From NCBI GenBank assembly GCA_016936655.1, contig JAFGXL010000001.1, forward strand, positions 1-64,000: DNA of 64,000 nt. The letters run 5' to 3'. A program made the position numbers and the translations under genes. Below are positions 45,691 through 55,453 of the stretch, in pieces (the first letter of the stretch is position 1; every line of letters begins with the position of its first letter). Below the pieces are notes generated by a model that worked only from the letters and a program-made list of their open reading frames with translations, did no database searches and was not told where the DNA came from. Source of the DNA: Nitrospirota bacterium. Lineage in GTDB: Bacteria; Nitrospirota; Thermodesulfovibrionia; Thermodesulfovibrionales; Dissulfurispiraceae.

Positions 45691-46029
45691 CTATGGAGCC
45701 AGCCTTTTTTTCTGCTTTTCTATAACTTTTTGTACAGAATCGAGCCTGGATACAAGCTCGTTTTTTATATCATCAGTCAGCTCTCTGCCCTGATAAATAA
45801 GCTCTTCAGCTCTGTCCTTAACATCTCCAACAACCTCTGAAACCTTGTTTATAGCTTCATCAACAATCTCGTGTCCAGCATTTTTAAGTCTTTTTGCAGT
45901 TTTATGGATATCTTTTCTCGTTTTTTTGCCTGACTGCGGCGCATAAAGAAGCGCTATTCCGGCTCCTAGTATTCCTCCGGCTAGAAAAGCGATCCCGACC
46001 TTGACCGATGTGTCTCTATCAATGCTCAT
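45691..46029 (-). CDS. YtxH-domain protein
   Basis: A 112-residue protein with a Gly-rich membrane helix (FLAGGILGAGIALLYAPQSG, about 14-33) followed by KKTRKDIHKTAKRLK and amphipathic helices. This is the YtxH pattern, often stress-linked. GGGAGG precedes the ATG. Confidence 0.8.
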   Translation of the reverse strand: MSIDRDTSVKVGIAFLAGGILGAGIALLYAPQSGKKTRKDIHKTAKRLKNAGHEIVDEAINKVSEVVGDVKDRAEELIYQGRELTDDIKNELVSRLDSVQKVIEKQKKRLAP

Positions 46030-46133
46030 AACGCCTCCCTGTTAATAGTAGATAACTAATTTTAGCATATGTATGGACTTAGGTTATTGTCTATGAATAC
46101 TGATGCCGTTATAGCATAATGAATATACTGTTA

Positions 46134-46142
46134 TGTTATAAT
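46134..46142 (+). promoter_or_regulatory. Extended -10 promoter just before def
   Basis: An extended -10 (TG-T-TATAAT, hexamer 46137-46142) ends five bases before the def ATG at 46148, so the transcript should begin at or next to the start codon. No Shine-Dalgarno precedes def. Confidence 0.5.
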
Positions 46143-46147
46143 TTTCA

Positions 46148-46660
46148 ATGGCTGTTTTAGAGATAAAAAAATTTCCTGCAGACGTGCTCAAACAGAAGGC
46201 CCTGCCTGTCGAACAGATAGACAAGGATATCCAAAAGCTCATAGATAACATGATAGATACGATGTATGATGCACCTGGAATAGGGCTTGCTGCTCCACAG
46301 GTGGGTGTATCAAAAAGGGTTATTGTTGTCGATATAAATTCACTTGAGGAAGACAGCGAACCAGTTGTACTGATAAACCCTGAAATCACAGATACGGATG
46401 GGCTTATAGAATCAGAAGAGGGCTGCCTAAGTGTGCCTGAGTGTGTTGCTAAAGTGAAACGCGCAGAAAAAGTTGTTGTAAAAGGACTTGACAGAGACGG
46501 CAAAGATGTGAGAATCGAGGCTGACGGGTTGTTTGCAAGAGCTCTGCAGCATGAGATTGATCATCTAAACGGAGTTATTATTCTCGACAGGATAAGCCAG
46601 CTCAAAAGGGAGCTCTACAGAAAAAAAATCTCAAAAAAAATGGCCAGGGTGCAGCGCTGA
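46148..46660 (+). CDS. def: Peptide deformylase
   Basis: A 170-residue deformylase with all three motifs: GIGLAAPQVG, EGCLSVPE and LQHEIDHLNGV. The Cys and two His bind the metal and the Glu is catalytic. It removes formyl groups from new proteins and is followed by fmt, which adds formyl to initiator tRNA. The transcript is probably leaderless. Confidence 0.97.
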   Translation: MAVLEIKKFPADVLKQKALPVEQIDKDIQKLIDNMIDTMYDAPGIGLAAPQVGVSKRVIVVDINSLEEDSEPVVLINPEITDTDGLIESEEGCLSVPECVAKVKRAEKVVVKGLDRDGKDVRIEADGLFARALQHEIDHLNGVIILDRISQLKRELYRKKISKKMARVQR

Positions 46661-46726
46661 TCTGCTCTGCATAGCGCGGACATTCTTGTCTGCAGGTAAT
46701 AAATTCTTATCCAGCATGGAGCCTTC

Positions 46727-47650
46727 TTGTCCATAGTTTTTTTCGGTACTCCGACATTTGCTCTGAATTCTCTTGAAGCTCTGCTCAAAAATGCAGAGCA
46801 TATTCCGCTTGTAGTTACTCAGCCTGACAGGCTTGGAGGCAGAGGTCATAAAGTATTTGTACCTCCAGTAAAGGAATTCAGCGTCTGCCGGGGAATTCCT
46901 GTGCTCCAGCCATCCAGTATTCGTGAACAAGGCTTTATATCTGAACTGCACCGTATAAAACCTGAGTTTATTGTGGTTGTAGCATATGGAAGGATACTTC
47001 CTAAAGAGATACTTGATCTGCCCTCTGGAGGATGTATAAATGTGCATGGCTCTCTGTTGCCCAGATATAGGGGCGCTGCTCCTATACAGAGGGCGCTTCT
47101 GGCTGGTGACAAGATTACAGGCGTCACCATAATGAAGATGGATGAGGGGCTGGACACAGGAGACATAATACTAAAAAAAGAGTTAATTATTGAGCAGAAC
47201 GATACATCCCAGAGCCTTTTTGAAAAGCTTTCTGTAACAGGAGCTGACGCCATTGTTGAGGCTTTAAAAGGTTTGCGTGATGGATTAATGTGGCCTTATC
47301 CTCAGTCAGGCGAGCCTTCTTATGCTCCTCCGCTGCGTAAAGATGAGGGTAAAATAAATTGGAACAGAAGCGCTCAAGAGATATTCAATTTTATAAGAGG
47401 GATGCATCCATGGCCTTCTGCCTACACATTTCTGGGCAATGAACGCATAAAGGTGCTGAAGGCATCCTGTTATAAGGGCGCTGGAGAACCTGGAGTGGTA
47501 TATGAGTTTTCTGGAGACTCATTGATTGTGGGCACAGCAGACGGCTTGGTAAAGATAGATGAAGTACAGCCAGCCGGTAAATGCGTTATGAAAGCCAGGG
47601 CATTTGCAGCAGGCAGAAGGTTAAGGGAAAAACATGATAAATTTGTCTAG
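46727..47650 (+). CDS. fmt: Methionyl-tRNA formyltransferase
   Basis: A 307-residue enzyme. FFGTPTFALNSLEALL opens it; VAYGRILPKEILDLPSGGCINVHGSLLPRYRGAAPIQRAL holds the formyl-folate site, with the later MKMDEGLDTGDII. The start is TTG at 46727 with GGAG upstream; the only nearby ATG is out of frame. The 3' end overlaps the DUF116 gene by 17 bases. Confidence 0.95.
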   Translation: MSIVFFGTPTFALNSLEALLKNAEHIPLVVTQPDRLGGRGHKVFVPPVKEFSVCRGIPVLQPSSIREQGFISELHRIKPEFIVVVAYGRILPKEILDLPSGGCINVHGSLLPRYRGAAPIQRALLAGDKITGVTIMKMDEGLDTGDIILKKELIIEQNDTSQSLFEKLSVTGADAIVEALKGLRDGLMWPYPQSGEPSYAPPLRKDEGKINWNRSAQEIFNFIRGMHPWPSAYTFLGNERIKVLKASCYKGAGEPGVVYEFSGDSLIVGTADGLVKIDEVQPAGKCVMKARAFAAGRRLREKHDKFV

Positions 47651-48152
47651 ATTCCTGCTTCTGAAAATCTTCTATCCTCTTCTTGTGGTCTTTAGTACAC
47701 TGAAAAAAGGGTACAAGGAGCGAATACAAAAATGGACTATATCTGCCAATAATAAACTGGTGAGGCTGAGCGGCATAAAAACTAAGAGCATATTGCTGCT
47801 TCTGCCGCACTGTTTGCAGATAAGCGACTGCAATGTCAGGATTACCCATAATATTTACAACTGCAAGCGCTGCGGCAGGTGTGATATAAAGGATCTTATT
47901 TCGATTGCAGAGAGCCATAATCTGAATCTTTTTATAGCGACAGGCGGAACGCTCGCAAGAAAAATTGTTAAGGAAAAAAGGCCTGAAGCCATAGTGGCCG
48001 TGGCCTGCGAAAGAGACCTGAGCAGTGGAATAATCGACTCTTATCCACTGCCTGTGCTGGGCGTAACAAATGAGAGGCCTTTCGGCCCATGCTTCAATAC
48101 AAAGGTTGATCTTGGGCAGGTGATAGAGGCGATAGAGTTTTTTGCGAGGTGA
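47634..48152 (+). CDS. DUF116-family protein
   Basis: A 172-residue protein. A hydrophobic N-terminus is followed by SILLLLPHCLQISDCNVRIT, a Cys cluster (YNCKRCGRCDIKDL), a GGTLARKIVKEKRP segment and VAVACERDLSSGI. This matches DUF116, of unknown role; the Cys pattern suggests a metal site. It lies between fmt and rsmB, overlapping both. Confidence 0.85.
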   Translation: MINLSRFLLLKIFYPLLVVFSTLKKGYKERIQKWTISANNKLVRLSGIKTKSILLLLPHCLQISDCNVRITHNIYNCKRCGRCDIKDLISIAESHNLNLFIATGGTLARKIVKEKRPEAIVAVACERDLSSGIIDSYPLPVLGVTNERPFGPCFNTKVDLGQVIEAIEFFAR

Positions 48153-48159
48153 GCTTTTC

Positions 48160-49512
48160 TTGGACTCCGCAAGAAAAATAGCGCTGAACTGTCTGGACAG
48201 GATATTTTCATCCAACCTGCATCCAAAGGATGCACTCGACAAATTTGGTTCAAATCTCGATCAGAGAGAGAGGTCATTTGCTAAAGAGCTGGTTTATGGA
48301 GTTCTTAGGCAGAGGGATTATCTGGATTGGCTGCTCGACTTTTTCCTTAAAAAAAGATCAGGACTATCGTTGTCTTCGCTCAATAATTTAAGGTTGGCGC
48401 TTTACCAGCTTCGGTTTCTAAGAGTGCCAGACTGGGCGCTTGTAAATGAGGCTGTAGAGATGGAGAAGGATCTGCGAGGCAGGCCTTCTGTGATAAATGC
48501 TGTTCTTCGAAATCTAATCAGGCATGGAAGTCAGATCAAGGAGCCTGAACAGGATGACAAGGCATCATATATAGCTGTAATCACTTCACATCCCAAATGG
48601 CTGGTTCAGAAATGGATAAAAAGATTCGGTTCTGATGAAGCGATTATGCTCGCAAAGGCAAACAACGAACAGCCTCCTTTATGCATTCGTCTGCCCAAAA
48701 GCATGGACAGAAGAAGGGTTGTAACTATTCTCAGCAGCGAAGGAATTGAAGCACGCGAAACAGAATATTCTCCATCAGGAATAATTCTGGATGATGCTTC
48801 ACAGTTGAATCTGCAAGAGATATATTCAGAGAGCAATACGGCTGCCGGAGATGAAATTCATAAAATATTAAGAATGTCATCTGTGCAGGATGAGGCATCT
48901 CAGCTGATAAGCCTGCTGCTGTCTCCAAAGAAGGGCGCAAGGGTTCTTGATGCATGTGCAGCGCCGGGTGGCAAGACAATGCATATAGCTGATCTTATGG
49001 AAGACAGCGGTGAGATTATTGCTGCTGAATTTGATGAAAAAAGAATCCCTGCTCTTGAGTCAAATATAAGGAGATTGGGGCTCAGGTCTGTCAGCATAAT
49101 GCAAGCAGATGCGAGGGATCTTTCAGAAGCCGGATTGTTTGACTCAATTCTTCTTGATGCCCCGTGCTCAGCAACCGGAGTTGTCAGGCGCAATCCTGAT
49201 ATAAAGTACAGGATAATGAAGTCAGATATTCAGAGGCTTGCCGCAAGACAGCTTGAGCTTCTTAATGCTGTTTCAGCCTTTGTTAAGCCAAGAGGTAAAA
49301 TAGTATATTCTGTCTGTTCAGTCCAGCCGGAGGAGGGCGAGGAAGTTGTTAAGGCTTTTTTACAGAATAATGAAGGTTTTAGTATTATATCTGAAGCCCC
49401 GGAGTATATGAGGCAGCTTCAGATATCGGAGGGCGCAGGAATGTACCGTACATATCCGCACAGGCATTCGATGGATGGCTTTTTTGCAGCGCATATTCAG
49501 AGGAGCAGATGA
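48160..49512 (+). CDS. rsmB: 16S rRNA (cytosine967-C5)-methyltransferase
   Basis: A 450-residue enzyme. A NusB-like RNA-binding domain (about 1-135) precedes the Rossmann methyltransferase: VLDACAAPGGKTMHIADLM is motif I. The two catalytic Cys are in LLDAPCSATGVVRRNPDIKY and YSVCSVQPEE. The TTG at 48160 with AGGTGAG nine bases upstream is preferred to a TTG at 48142. The end overlaps the PASTA gene. Confidence 0.92.
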   Translation: MDSARKIALNCLDRIFSSNLHPKDALDKFGSNLDQRERSFAKELVYGVLRQRDYLDWLLDFFLKKRSGLSLSSLNNLRLALYQLRFLRVPDWALVNEAVEMEKDLRGRPSVINAVLRNLIRHGSQIKEPEQDDKASYIAVITSHPKWLVQKWIKRFGSDEAIMLAKANNEQPPLCIRLPKSMDRRRVVTILSSEGIEARETEYSPSGIILDDASQLNLQEIYSESNTAAGDEIHKILRMSSVQDEASQLISLLLSPKKGARVLDACAAPGGKTMHIADLMEDSGEIIAAEFDEKRIPALESNIRRLGLRSVSIMQADARDLSEAGLFDSILLDAPCSATGVVRRNPDIKYRIMKSDIQRLAARQLELLNAVSAFVKPRGKIVYSVCSVQPEEGEEVVKAFLQNNEGFSIISEAPEYMRQLQISEGAGMYRTYPHRHSMDGFFAAHIQRSR

Positions 49513-50054
49513 AGCAGCTTTTAAAAATACCATTATACTTATTAGCCCTGATTATTCTCGGCATATTGTCTGGTCACTTCACATTCAAGGCTTTAAGCAT
49601 GAGTAAGACAACATCTGCTCCTGATCTGCGCGGCAAGACAATAGTAGAGGCAAATCAGATAGCAAGAGATCATAACCTGTATATAAGACTTGAGGGCGAA
49701 GATTATGACTCCTATATTCCTCATGGATATATTATCAGACAGGATGTGCCTGCCAAGATTAAGATAAAAGAGGGCAGAGAAATCAAGATTGTTACAAGCA
49801 AGGGACCAAGAGTGCAGTATGTTCCGGATATAGTAGGCCAGCCTCTGGACAGGGCAGAGATCATTCTTCGGGACAGGGGAATAAAGATAACGAGAGTCGT
49901 ATATACCAGTTCTGAGAAGACTGCAAAAAATGTAATCCTTGCACAGAGACCTGAACCGAATGAAAAAGGCTGGGATGAGTTTATAGTGCTTGTAAGCTCT
50001 GGCGGCTATGGTGAAAAGACAACAGAGCAGGAAACGATAAAAGAGAGTATTTAG
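49509..50054 (+). CDS. Membrane-anchored PASTA-domain protein
   Basis: A 181-residue protein with one N-terminal membrane helix (about 7-29) and two PASTA domains (about 35-98 and 100-165; APDLRGKTIVEANQIAR and YVPDIVGQPLDRAEIILRDR). PASTA domains often bind peptidoglycan fragments. There is no kinase or PBP domain. Confidence 0.85.
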   Translation: MKQLLKIPLYLLALIILGILSGHFTFKALSMSKTTSAPDLRGKTIVEANQIARDHNLYIRLEGEDYDSYIPHGYIIRQDVPAKIKIKEGREIKIVTSKGPRVQYVPDIVGQPLDRAEIILRDRGIKITRVVYTSSEKTAKNVILAQRPEPNEKGWDEFIVLVSSGGYGEKTTEQETIKESI

Positions 50055-50083
50055 CATAAAGAATAATTCTGACAGGAGATTTT

Positions 50084-50743
50084 ATGGTTAAAATAGCGCC
50101 TTCAATTCTTTCTGCTGACTTTATGAGGCTTGGTGAAGAGATAAGCGCTGCTCAATCAGCAGGAGCTGACCTTCTGCATCTGGACATAATGGATGGTCAC
50201 TTTGTGCCTAATATAACCATAGGCCCTGCTGTTGTAGAGGCGATCAGAAGGCAGACCACAATGCCTCTTGATGTGCATCTTATGATTTCTGATCCTGACA
50301 AATATCTGGATGCCTTTATAAAAGCAGGAGCAGAGTATCTTACAGTTCATGTAGAGGCTTGTGTGCATTTGCACAGGACTCTTTCAGCTATAAGGAGCAA
50401 TGGCATAAAGGCTTGTGTTTCACTTAATCCTGCTACTCCGGTAAATACTCTTGAATCCTGCATATCGGATGTTGATATGGTGCTGCTGATGTCAGTTAAT
50501 CCGGGATTTGGCGGACAGGAATTTATCCCTTCTGTGCTGGATAAGACTCGTCAGCTAAAAAAGATGATAAAGGGAAGAGGTTTAAATACTCTGATAGAGG
50601 TTGATGGAGGAGTGAAGCTGGACAACGCAAGGGAGGTAGCTTCAGCAGGAGCTGATATCCTTGTAATGGGCTCAGCATTCTTCAAGTCAGATGACTACAG
50701 CAGCTTTATCAAAAGGGCAAGAGCTTTTCTTGCAGGGATCTAA
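50084..50743 (+). CDS. rpe: Ribulose-phosphate 3-epimerase
   Basis: A 219-residue TIM barrel. IAPSILSADFMRLGEEI, HLDIMDGHFVPNITIGP, DVHLMISDPDKYLDAF, LMSVNPGFGGQEFIPSVLDK and EVDGGVKLDNAREVASAGAD cover the metal and phosphate sites. It interconverts ribulose 5-phosphate and xylulose 5-phosphate. Confidence 0.97.
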   Translation: MVKIAPSILSADFMRLGEEISAAQSAGADLLHLDIMDGHFVPNITIGPAVVEAIRRQTTMPLDVHLMISDPDKYLDAFIKAGAEYLTVHVEACVHLHRTLSAIRSNGIKACVSLNPATPVNTLESCISDVDMVLLMSVNPGFGGQEFIPSVLDKTRQLKKMIKGRGLNTLIEVDGGVKLDNAREVASAGADILVMGSAFFKSDDYSSFIKRARAFLAGI

Positions 50744-50758
50744 AAACAGGAGAGTATT

Positions 50759-51856
50759 ATGAATACCCATGAAAAATTTTTGCATACTATGGCTGAGGCT
50801 GAGCGTTTAAGGAAGTCATCTGCGTATAGAGAATCGTTGTCACTCTTCAAAAAAGCACTTTCCATATGCAGAAAGAGCAATGACCTACAGGGCATTATTG
50901 ATGCTCTTATAGCTATAGGCGATGTAAAAAGGGTTATGGGTCAGTTTGATTCAGCTATTGATCATTATGCTGATGCAATGGAAATATCGGATGCGCTTTC
51001 AGACGACCTGTCTACTGCCGACAGCATGACAGGTATGGCGCTAGCGCTGAGGGCTATAGGCCGCTGGAAAGAGGCTATAGAGCTCTGCGCAGATGCCAGA
51101 AAGATCTATCATCCTGCATGCGATGAAAAAGCTGTTGCATTTTCGATATGGGCAGAGGCAGGGGCTCTCAGATTTGGAGGCAGAATAAGCAAGGCTATAG
51201 AAAAATTTGAGAATGCTAAAAAAATGTTTGAGGCGAACGGCTACAAACAGGGTGTAGCATTTTCATTATGCGGACTTGGCGGCGCCAGCAGAGTTGCAGG
51301 AAGATTTGACGATTCTATGGCATTTTACAAGGAAGCAAACAAAATGTTCAAAAAGATGCGCGACAAGTTCGGCACAGCATACTCATACTGCGGCATAGGC
51401 AATGCCCATAGGATGAAGCACAGGTACAGCGATGCTATGGCATCCTTCAGCATGGCAGCCCGTCTTTATGAAGAGATAGAGGATATTGTCAGCTACTCTT
51501 ACACTATATGGAGCGTAGCAAATGTACATATGATGAAAAATGAGCTATTGAGCGCCAGAAAACATCTTCAGCGCGCAAAGAAGAATTTCACCAAGACAAA
51601 AGACCCCAGAGGTCTTATATACTGCGAACTTTCATACGGCGAGATCGCTTTTATGCAGGACCGAATTCAGGAAGCGCAAACGAGATTTATATCAGCATTG
51701 CATAGCGCTAAGGAAAATGACTTTGCTCTGGAGGCATGCCATGCGCAGAGTCTGCTAACTATAGCAGGTCTCAAAAAAGGCAGAGCTGCTGCATCATGCT
51801 ACACTAAAATCGGTTCTGATCTGGATATAAAGAGGATACCGTCAAATCTGCCATGA
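50759..51856 (+). CDS. TPR-repeat protein
   Basis: A 365-residue protein built almost entirely of about eight TPR motifs (for example YRESLSLFKKALSICRKS, IDHYADAMEISDALSD, MAFYKEANKMFKKMRD), with consensus Gly/Ala/Tyr spacing. There is no signal peptide, so it is likely a cytoplasmic scaffold. It overlaps pgsA by four bases. Confidence 0.85.
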   Translation: MNTHEKFLHTMAEAERLRKSSAYRESLSLFKKALSICRKSNDLQGIIDALIAIGDVKRVMGQFDSAIDHYADAMEISDALSDDLSTADSMTGMALALRAIGRWKEAIELCADARKIYHPACDEKAVAFSIWAEAGALRFGGRISKAIEKFENAKKMFEANGYKQGVAFSLCGLGGASRVAGRFDDSMAFYKEANKMFKKMRDKFGTAYSYCGIGNAHRMKHRYSDAMASFSMAARLYEEIEDIVSYSYTIWSVANVHMMKNELLSARKHLQRAKKNFTKTKDPRGLIYCELSYGEIAFMQDRIQEAQTRFISALHSAKENDFALEACHAQSLLTIAGLKKGRAAASCYTKIGSDLDIKRIPSNLP

Positions 51857-52392
51857 AGGTATGGACACTGCCTAACGCAATAACGATCTTCAGGATTGTA
51901 ATAATTCCTGTATTTGTAATAATGCTCGTCTATTCAAAGTACAGCAGCGCGCTGTTTTTCTTTGTGCTTGCAGGGCTGAGCGATCTTTTTGACGGACTGC
52001 TTGCGAGGATAAAGGGACAGGGAAGCGAGCTTGGCGCCTTTCTGGATCCACTTGCTGACAAGCTGCTGCTTCTAACATCGCTAATAATATTCACTATATA
52101 CGGCTGGATACCTATATGGTTCACTATTGTACTTATGAGCAGAGACCTTATTGTCGTTATAGGCTGGGGGCTTGTATCAATACTCTACCGCAGGACCAGC
52201 GTTAGGCCTTCATTTGTAGGAAAGGCAGCGATAGCATCGCAGATAATTCTGGTAGCCTATGTGCTTCTAGAGTTGAATATGCCTACACTGCCTGCTGTTG
52301 GCGCTCCTACATTTATTCTTGTTGCGCTTCTTACGGCAGTATCGGGATTGCAGTATATTTACAGGGAGTTGAGCAATGCAGGCCAAAAGTAA
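51853..52392 (+). CDS. pgsA: CDP-diacylglycerol-glycerol-3-phosphate 3-phosphatidyltransferase
   Basis: A 179-residue membrane enzyme with the CDP-alcohol phosphotransferase motif DLFDGLLARIKGQGSELGAF plus LDPLADK. LPNAITIFRIVIIPVFVI opens it. It makes phosphatidylglycerol phosphate. It overlaps its neighbours on both sides. Confidence 0.93.
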   Translation: MKVWTLPNAITIFRIVIIPVFVIMLVYSKYSSALFFFVLAGLSDLFDGLLARIKGQGSELGAFLDPLADKLLLLTSLIIFTIYGWIPIWFTIVLMSRDLIVVIGWGLVSILYRRTSVRPSFVGKAAIASQIILVAYVLLELNMPTLPAVGAPTFILVALLTAVSGLQYIYRELSNAGQK

Positions 52393-53680
52393 CAGCAGCG
52401 TAGAGATTGATGAGGTTTTTGAGAACGGCCCCGCACATCATGCAGGTGTTATGCCTGGAGACAGGATAATAGAGATCAACGGCAACAGGATCAGGGATGT
52501 CATAGATCTAATGTATTATGGCAATGATGAGAGTGTTGAGCTGAAGATAAAGCGCGGATCTGATAAAAAAGTGCTCAGCCTCCAGATAGATGAGCATGAA
52601 TGCGGCAATATCGGTGTTTCACTAAAACCACTCGCTATAAAAACATGCAGGAACAACTGCATATTCTGTTTTGTCTCTCAGCTGCCCCAAGGCCTCAGAA
52701 GGTCTCTTTATGTAAAAGATGAAGACTACAGAATGTCTTTTTTATACGGCAACTATATAACGCTCACAAATTTATCAGAAACAGAAAAAAAGCGCATCGT
52801 TGAACAGCGGCTCAGCCCGCTCTACATATCAGTACATGCAACAGATATGTATGTCAGAAATAAGATGCTCGGCAATGCGAAGGCAGCTGATGTGCTTAAA
52901 GAGATTAAATTCTTTGCTCGTCACAAGATAAGGATGCATACGCAGGTAGTGCTATGCCCGGGGTATAATGACGGCAGGATATTACAGAAGACTATATCCG
53001 ATCTTTACAAAATGTATCCTTACATTATGTCGATTGCTGTTGTGCCGGTTGGGATGACTGCCCACAGGAAAAAGCCGCTTAGGCCTGTGGAAAAGGACGA
53101 TGCGCAGGCAGCTCTTGATATCATAAATAGGTTTCAGCAGCGCTTTAGGCGCAAGCATGGAGAGCATATTGTATTTGGCGCTGATGAGCTTTATGTAAAA
53201 GCATGTCAGCCGATCCCTCCTCTGAAGGACTATGATGAGCTTCACCAGATAGAAAATGGTGTTGGTCTTGTGGCTAAATTTATCAGCCAGACCAAAAAGC
53301 TTAAGATACCGGAGGCAAGTTCTGACAAACACTATATTGCTGTAACGGGCGTATCGTTCTATCCTTTTCTTAATAGATTTTGCGACCGGATAAAAAAGCA
53401 GGGATTTAATCTGGATGTTGTAGCTGCTGAGAATTCCCTGTTCGGAAAGAGCGTAACAGTGACCGGGCTTTTGACAGGCCGCGATATCATACGCGCACTA
53501 TCAGGAAATGTTTCAAAATCAGATACAGTGATAATTCCTAACATTATGCTGAGGGAAGGCGACAGTATATTTCTTGATGACCTTTCTGTTGAAGATGTTG
53601 GAGAGATGCTCGGAGTAAAGATGGCTGTGGTAGAGTCAGGGTCAGAGGCGCTTGTAGATCTTCTTTCCAAGAAAAAATGA
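52376..53680 (+). CDS. PDZ - radical SAM - DUF512 protein
   Basis: A 434-residue protein. A PDZ-like domain (about 8-68: VFENGPAHHAGVMPGDRIIE) precedes a radical SAM core whose iron-sulfur ligands are in CRNNCIFCFVSQLP (C-x3-C-x2-C, about 87-94). It continues through DUF512 (GADELYVKACQPIPP, IENGVGLV). The reaction of the family is not established. It starts inside pgsA by 17 bases. Confidence 0.87.
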   Translation: MQAKSNSSVEIDEVFENGPAHHAGVMPGDRIIEINGNRIRDVIDLMYYGNDESVELKIKRGSDKKVLSLQIDEHECGNIGVSLKPLAIKTCRNNCIFCFVSQLPQGLRRSLYVKDEDYRMSFLYGNYITLTNLSETEKKRIVEQRLSPLYISVHATDMYVRNKMLGNAKAADVLKEIKFFARHKIRMHTQVVLCPGYNDGRILQKTISDLYKMYPYIMSIAVVPVGMTAHRKKPLRPVEKDDAQAALDIINRFQQRFRRKHGEHIVFGADELYVKACQPIPPLKDYDELHQIENGVGLVAKFISQTKKLKIPEASSDKHYIAVTGVSFYPFLNRFCDRIKKQGFNLDVVAAENSLFGKSVTVTGLLTGRDIIRALSGNVSKSDTVIIPNIMLREGDSIFLDDLSVEDVGEMLGVKMAVVESGSEALVDLLSKKK

Positions 53681-53705
53681 GGCGATGCTCTGGCGCAGCG
53701 CCTCA
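53678..53705. terminator. Convergent-gene hairpin after the DUF512 gene
   Basis: TGAGGCG pairs with CGCCTCA around a 14-base loop, between two convergent genes. Its first bases are the stop codon of the DUF512 gene. There is no strong T-run on either side. Confidence 0.4.
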
Positions 53706-53738
53706 TAAACCGGATTTCTTCTTTAATTAAAAGTTGAT

Positions 53739-55268
53739 TTACGCATATTGCAGAAAAGACTTCAGGGCTGTTGATCCCTGAAGCTTCTTGATAGCCTTTT
53801 GCTCTATCTGTCGGACTCTTTCTCTAGTAACCTCCATCTCTGCTCCAAGCTGCTCCAGTGTAGATGGGTTGTCGCCTAAAAGTCCGAATCTGCGCTCCAG
53901 TATCATCATCTCTTTAGGGTCTAGATTTCTTAGTTCCGCTTTTAGTGTAACTTTTAGGTCAGAGCTTACAATCTCGTCAAATGGCGACGGCCTGGATGTG
54001 TCGCTGATAAAATCCTCGAGGCTCGCAAGTTCTTCTTCTCTAAGAGGACTCTCTATAGACATTGGCTCTTTTGATATTTTCATTATATTGTTTATTTTTT
54101 TGAGAGGTATGTTGAGCCGCTTTGCTATTTCATCAGCTGTAGGTTCGCAGCTGCTGCTCTGTGCGATCTCTCTGCTTATCCTGGATATCCTGTTCATCAG
54201 CTCCAGAGTATGAATAGGTATGCGTATGGTCCTGGACTGTTCTGAAAGAGCTCGTTTTATAGTCTGCCTTATCCACCATGTGGCATATGTACTGAATTTG
54301 AATCCGCGTTTATATTCAAACTTGTCGACAGCCCGCATAAGACCTATATTGCCTTCCTGAAGCAGGTCAGAGAAGCTGGCTCCTTTGCCTATGTAACGCT
54401 TGGCTATCCCGATTACAAGCCGCAAATTCGCCTGTATCATCTCATCCTTTGCACTTCTTATTTGTGTTCTTGTTATATCAAAATGCTCTGTCACATTTAA
54501 CAGCTTGTCTGAGCATATTCCGATTTTTTTCTCTATTTCTCTGATCTCTTTGGCAAGCTCAGAGCTCTTCTGCTCAAGTGATCTTTTGTCTCTCTTTTTT
54601 TCTGCACCAAACAGCCTGCACTGTTTTGGTTTTGTGCTTCTCTTTAACACCTTTTCATGTTTTTGTCTCAGTTCTTTTATCCTGAGAGCAATTTCTGAAA
54701 GCTCATCACAAAGCCTGAATATAAATTCTTCACGGAGCTTGAGCTTCTTTATTTTCTGTATCAATGCGTCATATGATGCAGAGCGCCTTGTTTCATTAGC
54801 CGGAATTTTGGCTGATGATATGTATTTTTTGAGAGCTTCTATTTTTTTGAGAAATTCCCTTTTCTCTTTAGCTAATCCATCATCAACATGCCCGTCATTT
54901 TGAGCGACATCCCAGAAAGCTGTCTCTCCTTGTCTTATAGCCTCAGCTGACTCAAACAGCCGGTTTCTGGAGTATTTCAGTTCAAAGAGCTGCGTCAGGA
55001 GAGTATCTCTGCTGCTCTCAATTTTTTTAGCCAGAGTCACCTCACTTGATTTGGACAGAAGAGGGATGCAGCCTATCTCTTTGAGATAGACTTTTATAGG
55101 CTCATACTCGCCCTCTACTGCAGATTTCTTATGTTCGTGTTCATCTTCATATTCTGGAGGGCTCTGCCACCCATCTTCATGGTTTGTGCAGGATGTTGGC
55201 TTTTCGTGATAGATATCTTCGCTTGATAAGGCTGCTAAATAGTTGATTGAGCTGCTGTTTCTTTTCAT
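53739..55268 (-). CDS. RpoD-type sigma-70 factor
   Basis: A 509-residue sigma factor. Region 1.2 is [20 protein letters not shown]; a non-conserved stretch of about 190 residues with coiled-coil character follows. Region 2 reads [40 protein letters not shown] and [17 protein letters not shown]. Region 3 follows, and region 4.2 is [20 protein letters not shown]. Region 1.1 is missing. It could be the primary factor or a group 2 relative. The ATG at 55268, directly after GGAGGGC, is chosen; a longer TTG start covers that Shine-Dalgarno. Confidence 0.9.
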   Translation of the reverse strand: MKRNSSSINYLAALSSEDIYHEKPTSCTNHEDGWQSPPEYEDEHEHKKSAVEGEYEPIKVYLKEIGCIPLLSKSSEVTLAKKIESSRDTLLTQLFELKYSRNRLFESAEAIRQGETAFWDVAQNDGHVDDGLAKEKREFLKKIEALKKYISSAKIPANETRRSASYDALIQKIKKLKLREEFIFRLCDELSEIALRIKELRQKHEKVLKRSTKPKQCRLFGAEKKRDKRSLEQKSSELAKEIREIEKKIGICSDKLLNVTEHFDITRTQIRSAKDEMIQANLRLVIGIAKRYIGKGASFSDLLQEGNIGLMRAVDKFEYKRGFKFSTYATWWIRQTIKRALSEQSRTIRIPIHTLELMNRISRISREIAQSSSCEPTADEIAKRLNIPLKKINNIMKISKEPMSIESPLREEELASLEDFISDTSRPSPFDEIVSSDLKVTLKAELRNLDPKEMMILERRFGLLGDNPSTLEQLGAEMEVTRERVRQIEQKAIKKLQGSTALKSFLQYA

Positions 55269-55453
55269 ATGCCCTCCAATCAATAAAATACTGCTCAGGT
55301 AACTTGCTGTTTTTTAACAGTTTGACGAGCTTGCAGATTGAATCGGCCGCATATGCAGCAATCGGACTTATCTAAATTCTATGCGAATGCAGGGTCTCAA
55401 AATATAGGAAGCTTCCTCTATTTTTTGTAAGAATTTGTCCTACAAAGGCTGGA

